64,000 nt of DNA from Frigoribacterium sp. Leaf8 (GTDB lineage Bacteria; Actinomycetota; Actinomycetes; Actinomycetales; Microbacteriaceae), in the NCBI RefSeq assembly GCF_001421165.1, contig NZ_LMKB01000005.1, forward strand, positions 1,069,791 through 1,133,790. The letters are read 5' to 3'. Position numbers and translations under genes: made by a program. Of the stretch, positions 24,822 to 32,175 are shown piece by piece; the stretch's first letter is position 1; each line of letters starts with the position of its first letter. The notes beneath the pieces were generated by a model that saw nothing but the letters and a program-made list of their open reading frames with translations, had not been told where the DNA came from and did not search any database.

Positions 24822-26333
24822 ATGGGCATCAGTCGGCGAGCGTTCTTGACGGGATCGGTCTCGGGGGCCGCGATCCTCGTGCTGTCGGCCTGCACGACGG
24901 ACTCCCCCGCGCCGACGGCCAGCCCCACCCCGTCCGCCACGCCGACCCCCACGCCGACGCCGACCTCGTCGGGCACGGTCGCCCCCGCTGCCTTCCGCCG
25001 CAGCTCGTGGGCCGACGACCCCTACTCCCTCGGGGCGACGAGCCACCTCACCCCCGGCACCTCCGACGCCGACCGCCGGTTGCTCGGCACCCCGCTCGAC
25101 GACCGCCTCTTCTTCGCCGGAGAAGCCGTCGCCTCGACGATGGGCGGCACGGTCTACGGTGCGCGTCAGTCGGGCTTCGACGTCGCGGCGCAGGTCGCCG
25201 GGGTCGCCGCGACCGACGAACGCATCGCCGTGATCGGCGCCGGCATCGCGGGGGCGACCGCGGCGCGGTCCCTCGTCGACCGGGGCTACGACGTCGTGGT
25301 CGTCGAGGCCCGCGGCCGGGTCGGCGGCCGGGTGCACAGCGTGCACGACGACGACTGGCCCTACCCGGTCGAACTCGGCGTCGGCCTGCTCGAGGGCCCC
25401 GGGTCGGTGGCCCTCCAGGCCGCACTCGCCCTCGCCCGCGTCCGCACCCGGCCGCTCGACGACACCGTCGAGGTCCGGACGTCCGACGGTGCGGTCGACT
25501 CCCTCGGCGACGCCGCCGACCGTCTCGACCGGGCCGCGTCCTGGGCCGTGGGGCGCTCCACCACGACCGACGCCGACTCCGGTACGAGCGTCACCGACGC
25601 CCTCTCCGGCTCGGGGGCCGACGAGGTCTCGGCCCTTCCCGGTCCGGACGGGGTCTCGGACGCCGACCGTCTCGCCCTCGTGCTCGACGACCTCCTCCCG
25701 GCCCGATGGGGGGCCGGGGCCGACGACCTCGCCGCCTCGGCCCTCGGCGACGACCCCGCACGCGACCTGCTGCCCACCGGCGCCTCCGTGGTGACGGGTG
25801 GCCTCTCGGGCTTCGTCGCGGGCCTGCTCGACGGCCTCGACGTGCTCCGCGACAGCAACGTCGTCCGCGTCCAGTACGGCGACCAGGGCGTGGGGCTGAG
25901 GCTCGCGACCGGCGAGTCGCTCTCGGTCGACCGCGCGGTGTCGACGATCCCCCTGGGCGTGCTGAAGACCGGCGTGCCCGAGTTCTCGCCCGATCTGCCG
26001 TCCACCCACACGGACGCGATCGAGGCCCTCGGCGTCGGCACGCGCGAGGTGCTCTGGCTGCGCTTCGACGAGGCCTTCTGGTCCACCCAGGCCACGGTCT
26101 GGGCCGTGCTCGACGACGACGCCCCCTACCGGCTCTTCGTCAACCTCATGCCGGCGACCGGCGCGCCCGTGCTGGTCGCGCTGACGGGTGGCGACGCGGC
26201 GGCCGAGGTCGCCGGCCTCGACGACGACGCGGCGATGGCCTCGGCGATGCAGAGCCTGGCGCCCTACCTCGACCTCGTGGCCGCCGGGTCCCCCGCGCCC
26301 ACCGACGAGCCGACGGCCGACCCGACGTCCTGA
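24822..26333 (+). CDS. Lipoprotein flavin amine oxidase with circularly permuted domain order
   Basis: 503 residues. A twin-arginine lipoprotein signal is seen: SRRAFLTG at 4-11 and lipobox LSAC at 21-24, then a Pro/Thr linker to about 55. Next comes what is normally the END of flavin monoamine oxidases: WADDPYSLG (63-71), DRLFFAGEA (94-102), GTVYGARQSG (109-118). Only then follows the normal START: IAVIGAGIAGATAA (135-148) and EARGRVGGRV (162-171). The chain ends where the canonical W-x-x-DP segment would begin. So the same fold is probably made from a permuted order. The substrate is unknown. The ATG at 24822 is preferred over a GTG at 24792 because it gives the Tat signal. Confidence 0.85.
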   Translation: MGISRRAFLTGSVSGAAILVLSACTTDSPAPTASPTPSATPTPTPTPTSSGTVAPAAFRRSSWADDPYSLGATSHLTPGTSDADRRLLGTPLDDRLFFAGEAVASTMGGTVYGARQSGFDVAAQVAGVAATDERIAVIGAGIAGATAARSLVDRGYDVVVVEARGRVGGRVHSVHDDDWPYPVELGVGLLEGPGSVALQAALALARVRTRPLDDTVEVRTSDGAVDSLGDAADRLDRAASWAVGRSTTTDADSGTSVTDALSGSGADEVSALPGPDGVSDADRLALVLDDLLPARWGAGADDLAASALGDDPARDLLPTGASVVTGGLSGFVAGLLDGLDVLRDSNVVRVQYGDQGVGLRLATGESLSVDRAVSTIPLGVLKTGVPEFSPDLPSTHTDAIEALGVGTREVLWLRFDEAFWSTQATVWAVLDDDAPYRLFVNLMPATGAPVLVALTGGDAAAEVAGLDDDAAMASAMQSLAPYLDLVAAGSPAPTDEPTADPTS

Positions 26334-27028
26334 CCCGCGCCTCCTCGTCCGTCGACCGCAGGAGGCGCGGTGCCCGTCGCCGACGCCGGCCCGCCACCCT
26401 GCCGTGCCCGCGCGTGCGGCCGCACGTGGCTCAGCGCGACGAGCCCCACGAGCACCCCGACGATCGTGCCCAGGGCGATGCCGTTGTACAGCAGGAACTC
26501 GCCCGGCCAGGTGACCTGCGCCGGGTCGAGGAAGAAATACGGGTACCAGCCGACGTCGGCGCCCCGGACGATCGTGAACACGCCCCACACGAGCGGGAAG
26601 ACCAGCACCACCGAGAGCACCCGCCACCGCACCCGCGGCCGGTCGGGGCCGAACACCCAGTCCACGAGCACGAACGTCGGGATCACGAAGTGCAGCAGCT
26701 GGCTCGACCAGGGCACCTCGATGCGGTAGTCGTGACTCGCCGACTCGGCGACGATGATGCCGAACACGATGCCCGACACGATCACGTAGGTGCTGACCAG
26801 GGCGTGGACTCCCGCGAACCAGCCGGGCTCCTGTCGCCCGCGCAACGACACGACGCCCGCGAAGGCGAGCACCACGACGTTCGCCATGTTGCTCTGCTGC
26901 GTGAAGTAGCTGAAGTAGTTGATCGAGCTGAAGGTGCTGAAACCGAGCACGTAGACGAAGTCGGCGACGAGGGCGACCACGCCGACGGCGGCCGCGAGCA
27001 GGCGTAGGACGCCGACGATCCGTCGCAC
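26264..27028 (-). CDS. Pr6Pr family integral membrane protein
   Basis: 254 residues with six membrane segments in the first ~205. It contains NYFSYFTQQSNMANVVVL (about 37-54), LLHFVIPTFVLVDW and YPYFFLDP, which are typical of the Pr6Pr / FAR-17a-like actinobacterial membrane proteins of unknown role. The last ~50 residues are Gly/Ala/Ser-rich and are encoded across the shared hairpin, overlapping the convergent amine oxidase gene by 70 bp. That tail may be a recent read-through extension. Confidence 0.8.
   Translation of the reverse strand: MRRIVGVLRLLAAAVGVVALVADFVYVLGFSTFSSINYFSYFTQQSNMANVVVLAFAGVVSLRGRQEPGWFAGVHALVSTYVIVSGIVFGIIVAESASHDYRIEVPWSSQLLHFVIPTFVLVDWVFGPDRPRVRWRVLSVVLVFPLVWGVFTIVRGADVGWYPYFFLDPAQVTWPGEFLLYNGIALGTIVGVLVGLVALSHVRPHARARQGGGPASATGTAPPAVDGRGGAGQDVGSAVGSSVGAGDPAATRSR
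26335..26370. terminator. Hairpin shared by two convergent genes
   Basis: The 11-bp perfect stem CCGCGCCTCCT / AGGAGGCGCGG with a 14-nt loop sits just after the amine oxidase stop and inside the 3' end of the Pr6Pr gene. It is one of the GAGGAGGCGCG-type hairpins. Confidence 0.7.
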
Positions 27029-27112
27029 CGTGTCACGCCCTCCGGATCTGGTCGGCTGTGGTCGGGGGAAACGTCGATCGTACTAGGCGCCCGCGCGACG
27101 CCTCGACGTGCG

Positions 27113-27155
27113 GAGGCCGGGCCCGCTCGTCGTGACGACGTGCGGACCCGGCCTC
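27113..27155 (-). terminator. Hairpin downstream of the aldo/keto reductase gene
   Basis: Stem GAGGCCGGGCCCGC / GCGGACCCGGCCTC (13 of 14 pairs), 48 bp past the stop. Flanking CGCGACGCC and GGCGTCGCG can extend it into a larger imperfect hairpin (27094-27174). Confidence 0.7.
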
Positions 27156-27202
27156 GGTGCCTCGGCGTCGCGACCGAGCGCGACGACGTGCCGATCAGGC
27201 GA

Positions 27203-28042
27203 TCAGCTGGGGATGTAGTTGAACTCGTCCGGGTTCGGACCGGTGCGTTCGTCCTTGTTCAGGGCGGTGATGGCGGCCACGTCGGCGTCGGTCAGCTCGA
27301 AGTCGAAGAGATCGAAGTTCTCTTCCACGCGCGAGCGCGTGACCGACTTCGGGAAGACGATGTCGCCACGCTGGATGTGCCAGCGAAGCGTCACCTGTGC
27401 GGTCGTCTTGCCGACGCGCTCGGCGATCTCGGTGATGGTCTCGTCCTTGAGGACGCCGCCCTGGGCGATGGGCGACCAGGCCTCGGTGTGGATGCCCTTC
27501 GAGACGCCGAACTCGCGCAGCGCGTCCTGGGTCAGGTAGGGGTGCACCTCGATCTGGTTGACGACCGGGACGACCGAGCCCTCGTCGAGGACGCGCTCGA
27601 GGTGGGGCTGCTGGAAGTTCGAGACGCCGATGGACTTCGCGCGGCCACTGGCGTAGATCTCTTCGAGGGCCTTCCAGGTCTCGACGTAGTCGACGTCGAT
27701 GCCGGGCAGCGGCCAGTGGATGAGGAACAGGTCGACGTAGTCCTGCTTCAGCGCGTCGAGCGTGCCGTCGAACGCCTTCAGCGCGTCGTCACGCTTGTGG
27801 AAGCCGTTGTTGAGCTTCGAGGTGACGAAGATCTCGCTGCGGTCGATGCCGCTCTCGGCGATCGCCTCGCCGACGCCCGCCTCGTTGCCGTACATCTCGG
27901 CGGTGTCGATGTGGCGGTAACCGACCTCGAACGCGGTGAGGGTGGCGTCCTTGGTCTCGGCCGGGTCGACCTGGTAGACGCCGAACCCGAGCTGAGGGAT
28001 CTGGATTCCGTTGTTCAGGGTGATGGTGGGGATCGTGGTCAT
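27203..28042 (-). CDS. Aldo/keto reductase
   Basis: 279 residues. GYRHIDTAEMYGNEAGVGEAI carries the catalytic Asp and Tyr, TSKLNNGFHK the Lys, and LIHWPLPG the His of the AKR tetrad. GVSNFQQPHLERVL and the NADPH-binding VFPKSVTRSRVEENFDLFDFEL near the C-terminus are standard. It is closest in style to the AKR5 2,5-diketo-gluconate/methylglyoxal reductases. The ATG at 28042 is preferred over a TTG four codons upstream. Confidence 0.92.
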   Translation of the reverse strand: MTTIPTITLNNGIQIPQLGFGVYQVDPAETKDATLTAFEVGYRHIDTAEMYGNEAGVGEAIAESGIDRSEIFVTSKLNNGFHKRDDALKAFDGTLDALKQDYVDLFLIHWPLPGIDVDYVETWKALEEIYASGRAKSIGVSNFQQPHLERVLDEGSVVPVVNQIEVHPYLTQDALREFGVSKGIHTEAWSPIAQGGVLKDETITEIAERVGKTTAQVTLRWHIQRGDIVFPKSVTRSRVEENFDLFDFELTDADVAAITALNKDERTGPNPDEFNYIPS

Positions 28043-28374
28043 GTGTAGAGCCAACCACTCACCCCCGTCGAACCTTCCGAGGAAACACTGGTGGACGTAC
28101 CCCGGGCGTGTTACTGTGGTGAGTCGCTTGGGCCCCTCTTCTCAGAAGTGCCCCGTGCGGTGACGACCGAGTCCACACCGGTGCACCGCCCGAACAGCCT
28201 CGCGAGACGACCTCGCCGGATGCGCACGATGACCACCGATCATCGTTGCCCTACTTCTCCGGCCGCCGTCACCGCAGGCCCGACCACCGCCGTCAGGCGG
28301 ACCACGAGCGCCCATCCGGCATCTCGTGCCACGGATTCTGTCGCAACACAGAGCACACATCGAAATCGAGCATC
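28043..28374. other. 332-bp gap between divergent genes
   Basis: No gene is supported. It should hold two divergent promoters: the aldo/keto reductase one and, for the small OB-like gene, possibly a long leader. GTGTTACTGTGGTG near 28109 is the most AT-containing part. I see no palindrome or riboswitch that I can name. Confidence 0.5.
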
Positions 28375-28653
28375 ATGAACGACATCATCAGCATCACCGG
28401 CACGGTCACGACCGCGCCCACCCTCACCACCGCCCGCCTCGTCGAGTTCGTCGTCGTCGACGACCGCGGCACCCAGTTCGCCGTCCGCGCCTGGCGCGAC
28501 GACGTCACCGCCGCCGTGCGCGTCGGTGCGTCGGTCGTCGTCGACGGAGCGGCCGGCTGGGTCATCCCCGGTCGCAGCTGGCGCCACGAGCCCAGCCGCA
28601 CCATCGTGCAGGCCTCGTCGGTCGAGACCCGCGAGCTCGCCCTGGCCGCCTAG
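28375..28653 (+). CDS. Small OB-fold-like protein
   Basis: 92 residues. The sequence alternates beta strands: IISITGTVTTAPTL, then RLVEFVVVDDRGTQFAVRAW, then RVGASVVVDGAAGWVIPGRSW. This looks like a single-domain OB fold of the SSB-like type without a C-terminal acidic tip. I cannot assign a function. The ATG at 28375 follows a weak ribosome site. It ends just before three tandem hairpins. Confidence 0.7.
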   Translation: MNDIISITGTVTTAPTLTTARLVEFVVVDDRGTQFAVRAWRDDVTAAVRVGASVVVDGAAGWVIPGRSWRHEPSRTIVQASSVETRELALAA

Positions 28654-28682
28654 GCCCCGGCGGCGCCTGCGGGCGCGACGAC

Positions 28683-28845
28683 CCGAGGAGGCGCGGTGAG
28701 GCTGACGGCCGCACCGCGCCTCCTGCGGTTCCCGGCCCCGAGAAGGCGCGGTGAGGCTGTCGGCCGCACCGCGCCTCCAGCGGTTCCGGCCCCGAGGAGG
28801 CGCGGTGAGGCTGTCGGCCGCACCGCGCCTCCTGCGGTTCCCGGC
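28683..28845 (+). repeat. Three tandem ~54-bp hairpin units
   Basis: Each unit contains GGAGGCGCGGTG, a ~13-nt loop, CACCGCGCCTCC and a CGGTTCCCGGCC-type linker. Units start near 28686, 28741 and 28795. Each can fold alone, so transcripts leaving the OB-like gene meet several hairpins in series. Confidence 0.9.
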
Positions 28846-28847
28846 AC

Positions 28848-28896
28848 CACGACGAGGGGCCCGGCCACCGAGGAGGTGGCCGGGCCCCTCGTCGTG
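28848..28896. terminator. Perfect 22-bp hairpin between convergent genes
   Basis: A 22-bp perfect stem runs from 28848 to 28869 and 28875 to 28896 around a 5-nt loop (GAGGA). It lies between the OB-like gene (+) and the endonuclease-like gene (-). Confidence 0.88.
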
Positions 28897-28912
28897 TGCG
28901 GAACCCGCGAGG

Positions 28913-29581
28913 TCAGAGCCCCCGGGCGCGGACCAGGATCGGACGGTGGTCGCTGATGCCGGCCGGCAGGGTGACGACGTCCTCGATCTTGAGGTCGTAG
29001 CTCGTCGCGAAGTCGAAGTGGCCCTTGACGTACTTGTAGCCGAGGTAGGTCGGGGTCGAACTGCGGGTCAGCACGAAGCCGTCGCGCTCGATGTGCTTGC
29101 GGAGACCGCCGTGGAACCACGGGTAGTTGAAGTCGCCCACCATGAGCATCGGCACGCCGGGCGCCAGCGCACGCATGAGGCGGTGCGCCGACTCGACCTG
29201 CTTCTTCCGCAGGGCGTTCGTGGCGGTGAGCGGGGCGGCGTGGAACGAGCCGATCAGCACGTCACGTCCGCTCTGCCGGTCGGCCAGGTGCATGGCCAGG
29301 AGACGCTCGTGCGCCGGCGACATCACCCGGTCGTGCATCGACTTCTTCAGCGCGTAGACGTTCGTCCCCAGCAACTCGAAGCGCGAACGGCGGTAGTAGG
29401 CCGCCAGCCCGAGACGGTTGTTGTGCGTCGACGCCGCGAGGGCGAACTCGCCGAACTCGTCGGGGATGTCCTTCGTGTCGGCCTCTTGCAGGCAGAGCAC
29501 GTCGGCGTCGTTGTCCTCGGCGAGCGACCGGATCTCGCCCTTGGCCGTGTGCTCGCGAAGGTTGTAGCTGACGACGCGCAT
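28913..29581 (-). CDS. Endonuclease/exonuclease/phosphatase family protein
   Basis: 222 residues. EEP fold motifs: MRVVSYNLREH at the start (Asn), VLCLQEAD with the catalytic Glu, MVGDFNYPW with the catalytic Asp and Asn, and the closing SDHRPILV with the His. There is no signal peptide. This is a small metal-dependent phosphoesterase, probably acting on nucleic acid. The ATG at 29581 gives the family start; a GTG at 29605 would add eight residues. Confidence 0.87.
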   Translation of the reverse strand: MRVVSYNLREHTAKGEIRSLAEDNDADVLCLQEADTKDIPDEFGEFALAASTHNNRLGLAAYYRRSRFELLGTNVYALKKSMHDRVMSPAHERLLAMHLADRQSGRDVLIGSFHAAPLTATNALRKKQVESAHRLMRALAPGVPMLMVGDFNYPWFHGGLRKHIERDGFVLTRSSTPTYLGYKYVKGHFDFATSYDLKIEDVVTLPAGISDHRPILVRARGL

Positions 29582-29657
29582 CGTGTGTCCGTTGTCTTCT
29601 GTCACGAGTAGCGAACCTAGTCCACGTCTGTTTCGGGGAGGTGCAGGTTGGACGAAA

Positions 29658-29706
29658 GGGGGGTGCCGGGTGAGGCGGACGTCGTGTCCGCCGCACCCGG
29701 CACCCC
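29658..29706 (-). terminator. Terminator of the surface-protein gene
   Basis: A ~20-bp stem pairing 29660-29680 with 29686-29706 (GGGGTGCCGGGTG side and CACCCGGCACCCC side) around GTCGT, followed on the minus strand by TTTC. Confidence 0.85.
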
Positions 29707-29717
29707 CTGGCGGTCGG

Positions 29718-31424
29718 CTACTCGCCGCGGTGGCTGCGGTCGGCGTCACCGGTCAGCGCCGCGCGGGCCGCACGACGACGGGTCGAGACGACGAGCGCTG
29801 CACCGAGCAGGGTCAGCAGTGCGGCCAGCGTGACCGGACCGGCCAGCTCGGCCCCGGTGAAGGCGAGACCGGTGGTCGCTGCCGCGGCGGCCGGTCGAGG
29901 CGTCGACGCGGCCGGGGCGGTCGGGCCCGCCGCGGGGGCGGCGAGCGCGGCCGGGGTCGTCGTCGGGGCGGACGTCGGCGTGGTGGTCGTGCCGGTCGCG
30001 CCGGAGACGCGGGCGAACCAGGCGTTCGAGGACGTCACGGCCTGGCCCGACTCGATGCCCCGCGCCGTCACGGTGCCGACGTCGTGGTGGTCGGCGGTGC
30101 CGGCCGTGACACCCGCGAGGGCGGCGGTGCAGTCGAACGAGGCACCGACCGCGAGGGGGCCGGCCCAGGTGACACCGGTGGACGGTCCGCCCAGGGCGCT
30201 GAAGTCGCAGCTCAGGCCCGTGACGGTGCCGTTGGCGACGACCGCGTCCGAGACCGAGACGTCGGCGAGCGCGTCGGCACCCGTGTTGGTGACCCGGTAG
30301 GCCAGCGAGGCGGTCCCGTCGGAGAGCACGACGGCGGCGTCGGCGGTGTCGGCCGCGTGGCCCGCGGCGTCGCCCTTCGTGATGGTCACGGCGGAGACGG
30401 GGACGTCACCGCTGCCCACTCCCCCGGCGGAGGCCTGGACCTTCGAGGCCGTGACCCGGCTGCCGGCGGCGACACCGGCCCGGACGGTCGACGCAGTCGC
30501 GGCGTTGGTGAAGGTCTGCGGGGCGGTCGCGGTGCCGGTGGGGGCGGCGAGGCTCACGGCGACGGCGGCACGGTACTGCGCGGTCCGCGTCTGCGCGCCC
30601 CACGAGACCGTGTACCCGGAGTCGGTGCAGTCGAACGAGGCCGGGGTCACGGCGACCGGTGCGGCCAGCGAACCGTCGGCCTTGGTGCGGATCTCGGTGA
30701 AGACGGCGGTGTCGCAGTCGAACGACCACGCCTCGCCGACGGGGACCGAGTCACCGACGGTGGCCGAGTCGAACGGCCCCATCGGCGTGTTCACGCTCCA
30801 GACGAGGAAGTCGTCGGCCACGAGTCGACCCTGGTCGGCACGGGTGTAGGTGCCGAACTTCGTCACGACGTCCGATCCGCGCAACACACCGGTCGGAGTG
30901 ACGACGGTCGTGAAGTCGCGACCGTCGTTCGTGGTCGACGTGAAGGGGGTGGGCACGCCCGACGGGGTGGTGCGTCCCTCGAAGTCGGACGTGACGAAGG
31001 CCTGGCCGCTGACGTTGAGGTGGTCCTCGGCGTAGGCGGTCATCGTGAAGGTGACCACGGACGGGCGCGTCCCGACGACGGCGGCGTCGGCCACGACCGC
31101 ACCGGTGGCGGGGTCGCGGAGCGCGAAGTCGGTGGGCAGGTTCTTCAGGTGCTCGCTGAGCGCCAGCGTGAAGGTGTCACCTGCGAGGGTGTCGTCGGGC
31201 ACCTGCCACGCGATCGTCGTCGTGAGCTGGGAACCCTGCTTCGGCGTGGTCGGGGTGACCGTCACGTTCGTGATGGCACCGTCGATCTCGGCGGCCCGGG
31301 CCGGAGCCGCGGTGCCGGTGAGGGCGGCGGTGCCGGCCAGGGCGAGGGTGGCGAGCAGCGCGGCGGACAGGCGCAGGGCCCTCCGCCCGCGACGGGGAGA
31401 CCCCGCGAGGGTGAGCGAATGCAT
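29718..31424 (-). CDS. Cell-wall-anchored surface protein (LAFTG sorting signal)
   Basis: 568 residues. A signal peptide (about 1-44, ending ARAAE) is followed by an adhesin-like Ig-fold region (about 45-330) resembling the fibrinogen/collagen-binding A-domains of Gram-positive adhesins. Then come DUF11-like beta repeats (about 330-465), a Thr/Pro/Ala-rich wall spanner (about 470-518), LAFTG (about 520-524), one membrane helix and a basic tail. The LAxTG form is typical of class E sortases in high-GC Gram-positives. No sortase gene is in the window. Likely role: adhesion. Confidence 0.85.
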   Translation of the reverse strand: MHSLTLAGSPRRGRRALRLSAALLATLALAGTAALTGTAAPARAAEIDGAITNVTVTPTTPKQGSQLTTTIAWQVPDDTLAGDTFTLALSEHLKNLPTDFALRDPATGAVVADAAVVGTRPSVVTFTMTAYAEDHLNVSGQAFVTSDFEGRTTPSGVPTPFTSTTNDGRDFTTVVTPTGVLRGSDVVTKFGTYTRADQGRLVADDFLVWSVNTPMGPFDSATVGDSVPVGEAWSFDCDTAVFTEIRTKADGSLAAPVAVTPASFDCTDSGYTVSWGAQTRTAQYRAAVAVSLAAPTGTATAPQTFTNAATASTVRAGVAAGSRVTASKVQASAGGVGSGDVPVSAVTITKGDAAGHAADTADAAVVLSDGTASLAYRVTNTGADALADVSVSDAVVANGTVTGLSCDFSALGGPSTGVTWAGPLAVGASFDCTAALAGVTAGTADHHDVGTVTARGIESGQAVTSSNAWFARVSGATGTTTTPTSAPTTTPAALAAPAAGPTAPAASTPRPAAAAATTGLAFTGAELAGPVTLAALLTLLGAALVVSTRRRAARAALTGDADRSHRGE

Positions 31425-31709
31425 GGTGGTGCCTTTTTCGGGTAGGTCAGACGCGCGCCTCGACCTGTTCCCCCGGTGCCGTGTTCGGGTACGGCGCCGG
31501 GGTCGGGTGAACGGGGATCGTCACGTCTCGGGTGACACCCAAACTAGGGCCGACGTGCCGACCGTGTCCACCATCGGGGGGACAGATCACCCGGACGAGG
31601 AACGGGCGACGAGGGTGGCGCCCGGGCGACGGACGTTCCGCGGTGCTCCGTGCGCCGTGCGCCGTGCGCCGTGCTCGGTGCGCCGTGCGCGTTGCGCCGT
31701 GCGCGGTTT

Positions 31710-31995
31710 GCCGGGAACTCCTGCCCCCTGCCCGACACCCGCCCCGATTCCCCCGCAGGCGAGCCCACACCGCAGCACACGCCAGGAGTTGCCGACACGG
31801 ACCACCCCCGGTCGGCAACTCCTGCCCCCTGCCCGACGCCGGCCCCGACTCCCCCGCTGGCGAGCGCCACCGCAGCACGAGCCAGGAGTTGCCGACACGG
31901 ACCACCCCCGGTCGGCAACTCCTGCACGCTGACCGACGCCGGCCCGACTCCCCCGCTGGCGAGCGCCACCGCAGCACGGGCCAGGAGTTGCCGAC
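31710..31995 (+). repeat. Three ~86-bp inverted-repeat elements in tandem (copies 7-9)
   Basis: 31710-31796, 31811-31896 and 31911-31995 (87, 86 and 85 bp). They are separated by the same 14-bp spacer ACGGACCACCCCCG, so the period is 100 bp. Copies 8 and 9 have perfect 14-bp arms GTCGGCAACTCCTG / CAGGAGTTGCCGAC. The interiors are similar: CTGCCCGAC near the left and CACCGCAGCAC near the right. Confidence 0.95.
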
Positions 31996-32054
31996 ACCAC
32001 GGGGCGGGGCGGGAGGGGGCGGGGCAGGCGGGGCGGGCGGGGGCGGGGACGCGA

Positions 32055-32098
32055 GGAGGCGGTGGTCGCCCTCCCGAGGGAAGGTGACCACCGCCTCC
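32055..32098 (-). terminator. Terminator-like hairpin past the S8 protease gene
   Basis: Stem GGAGGCGGTGGTCGCC with GGTGACCACCGCCTCC (15 pairs and one wobble) and a 12-nt loop. It lies beyond the octamer array downstream of the protease stop. Confidence 0.75.
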
Positions 32099-32106
32099 GG
32101 GTGGCT

Positions 32107-32170
32107 CAGGCCGTCAGGCCGTCAGGCCGTCAGGCCGTCAGGCCGTCAGGCCGTCAGGCCGTCAGGCCGC
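32107..32170. repeat. Octamer repeat (CAGGCCGT)x8 next to the protease stop codon
   Basis: Seven perfect CAGGCCGT units plus an eighth differing at its last base, 6 bp past the stop of the S8 protease gene and before its terminator. Confidence 0.95.
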
Positions 32171-32175
32171 GGGTG

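Larger units (their letters stand above)
31425..32175. other. 751-bp gene-free stretch with three elements and simple repeats
   Basis: No gene is supported. In order: the promoter/leader of the surface-protein gene (to about 31560), a GTGCGCC-type heptamer run (31650-31700), three 86-bp elements (31710-31995), a G-rich tract (31996-32054), a hairpin (32055-32098) and eight CAGGCCGT octamers (32107-32170). Confidence 0.8.

Noticed and set aside
28091-28378. 95-residue frame upstream of the OB-like gene
   Set aside because: No ribosome site, mixed composition and no recognisable domain; more likely a leader or promoter region.
19100-31995. The 86-bp elements as a classical insertion sequence
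   Set aside because: They are far too short to code for a transposase, none is nearby, and I could not see target-site duplications.
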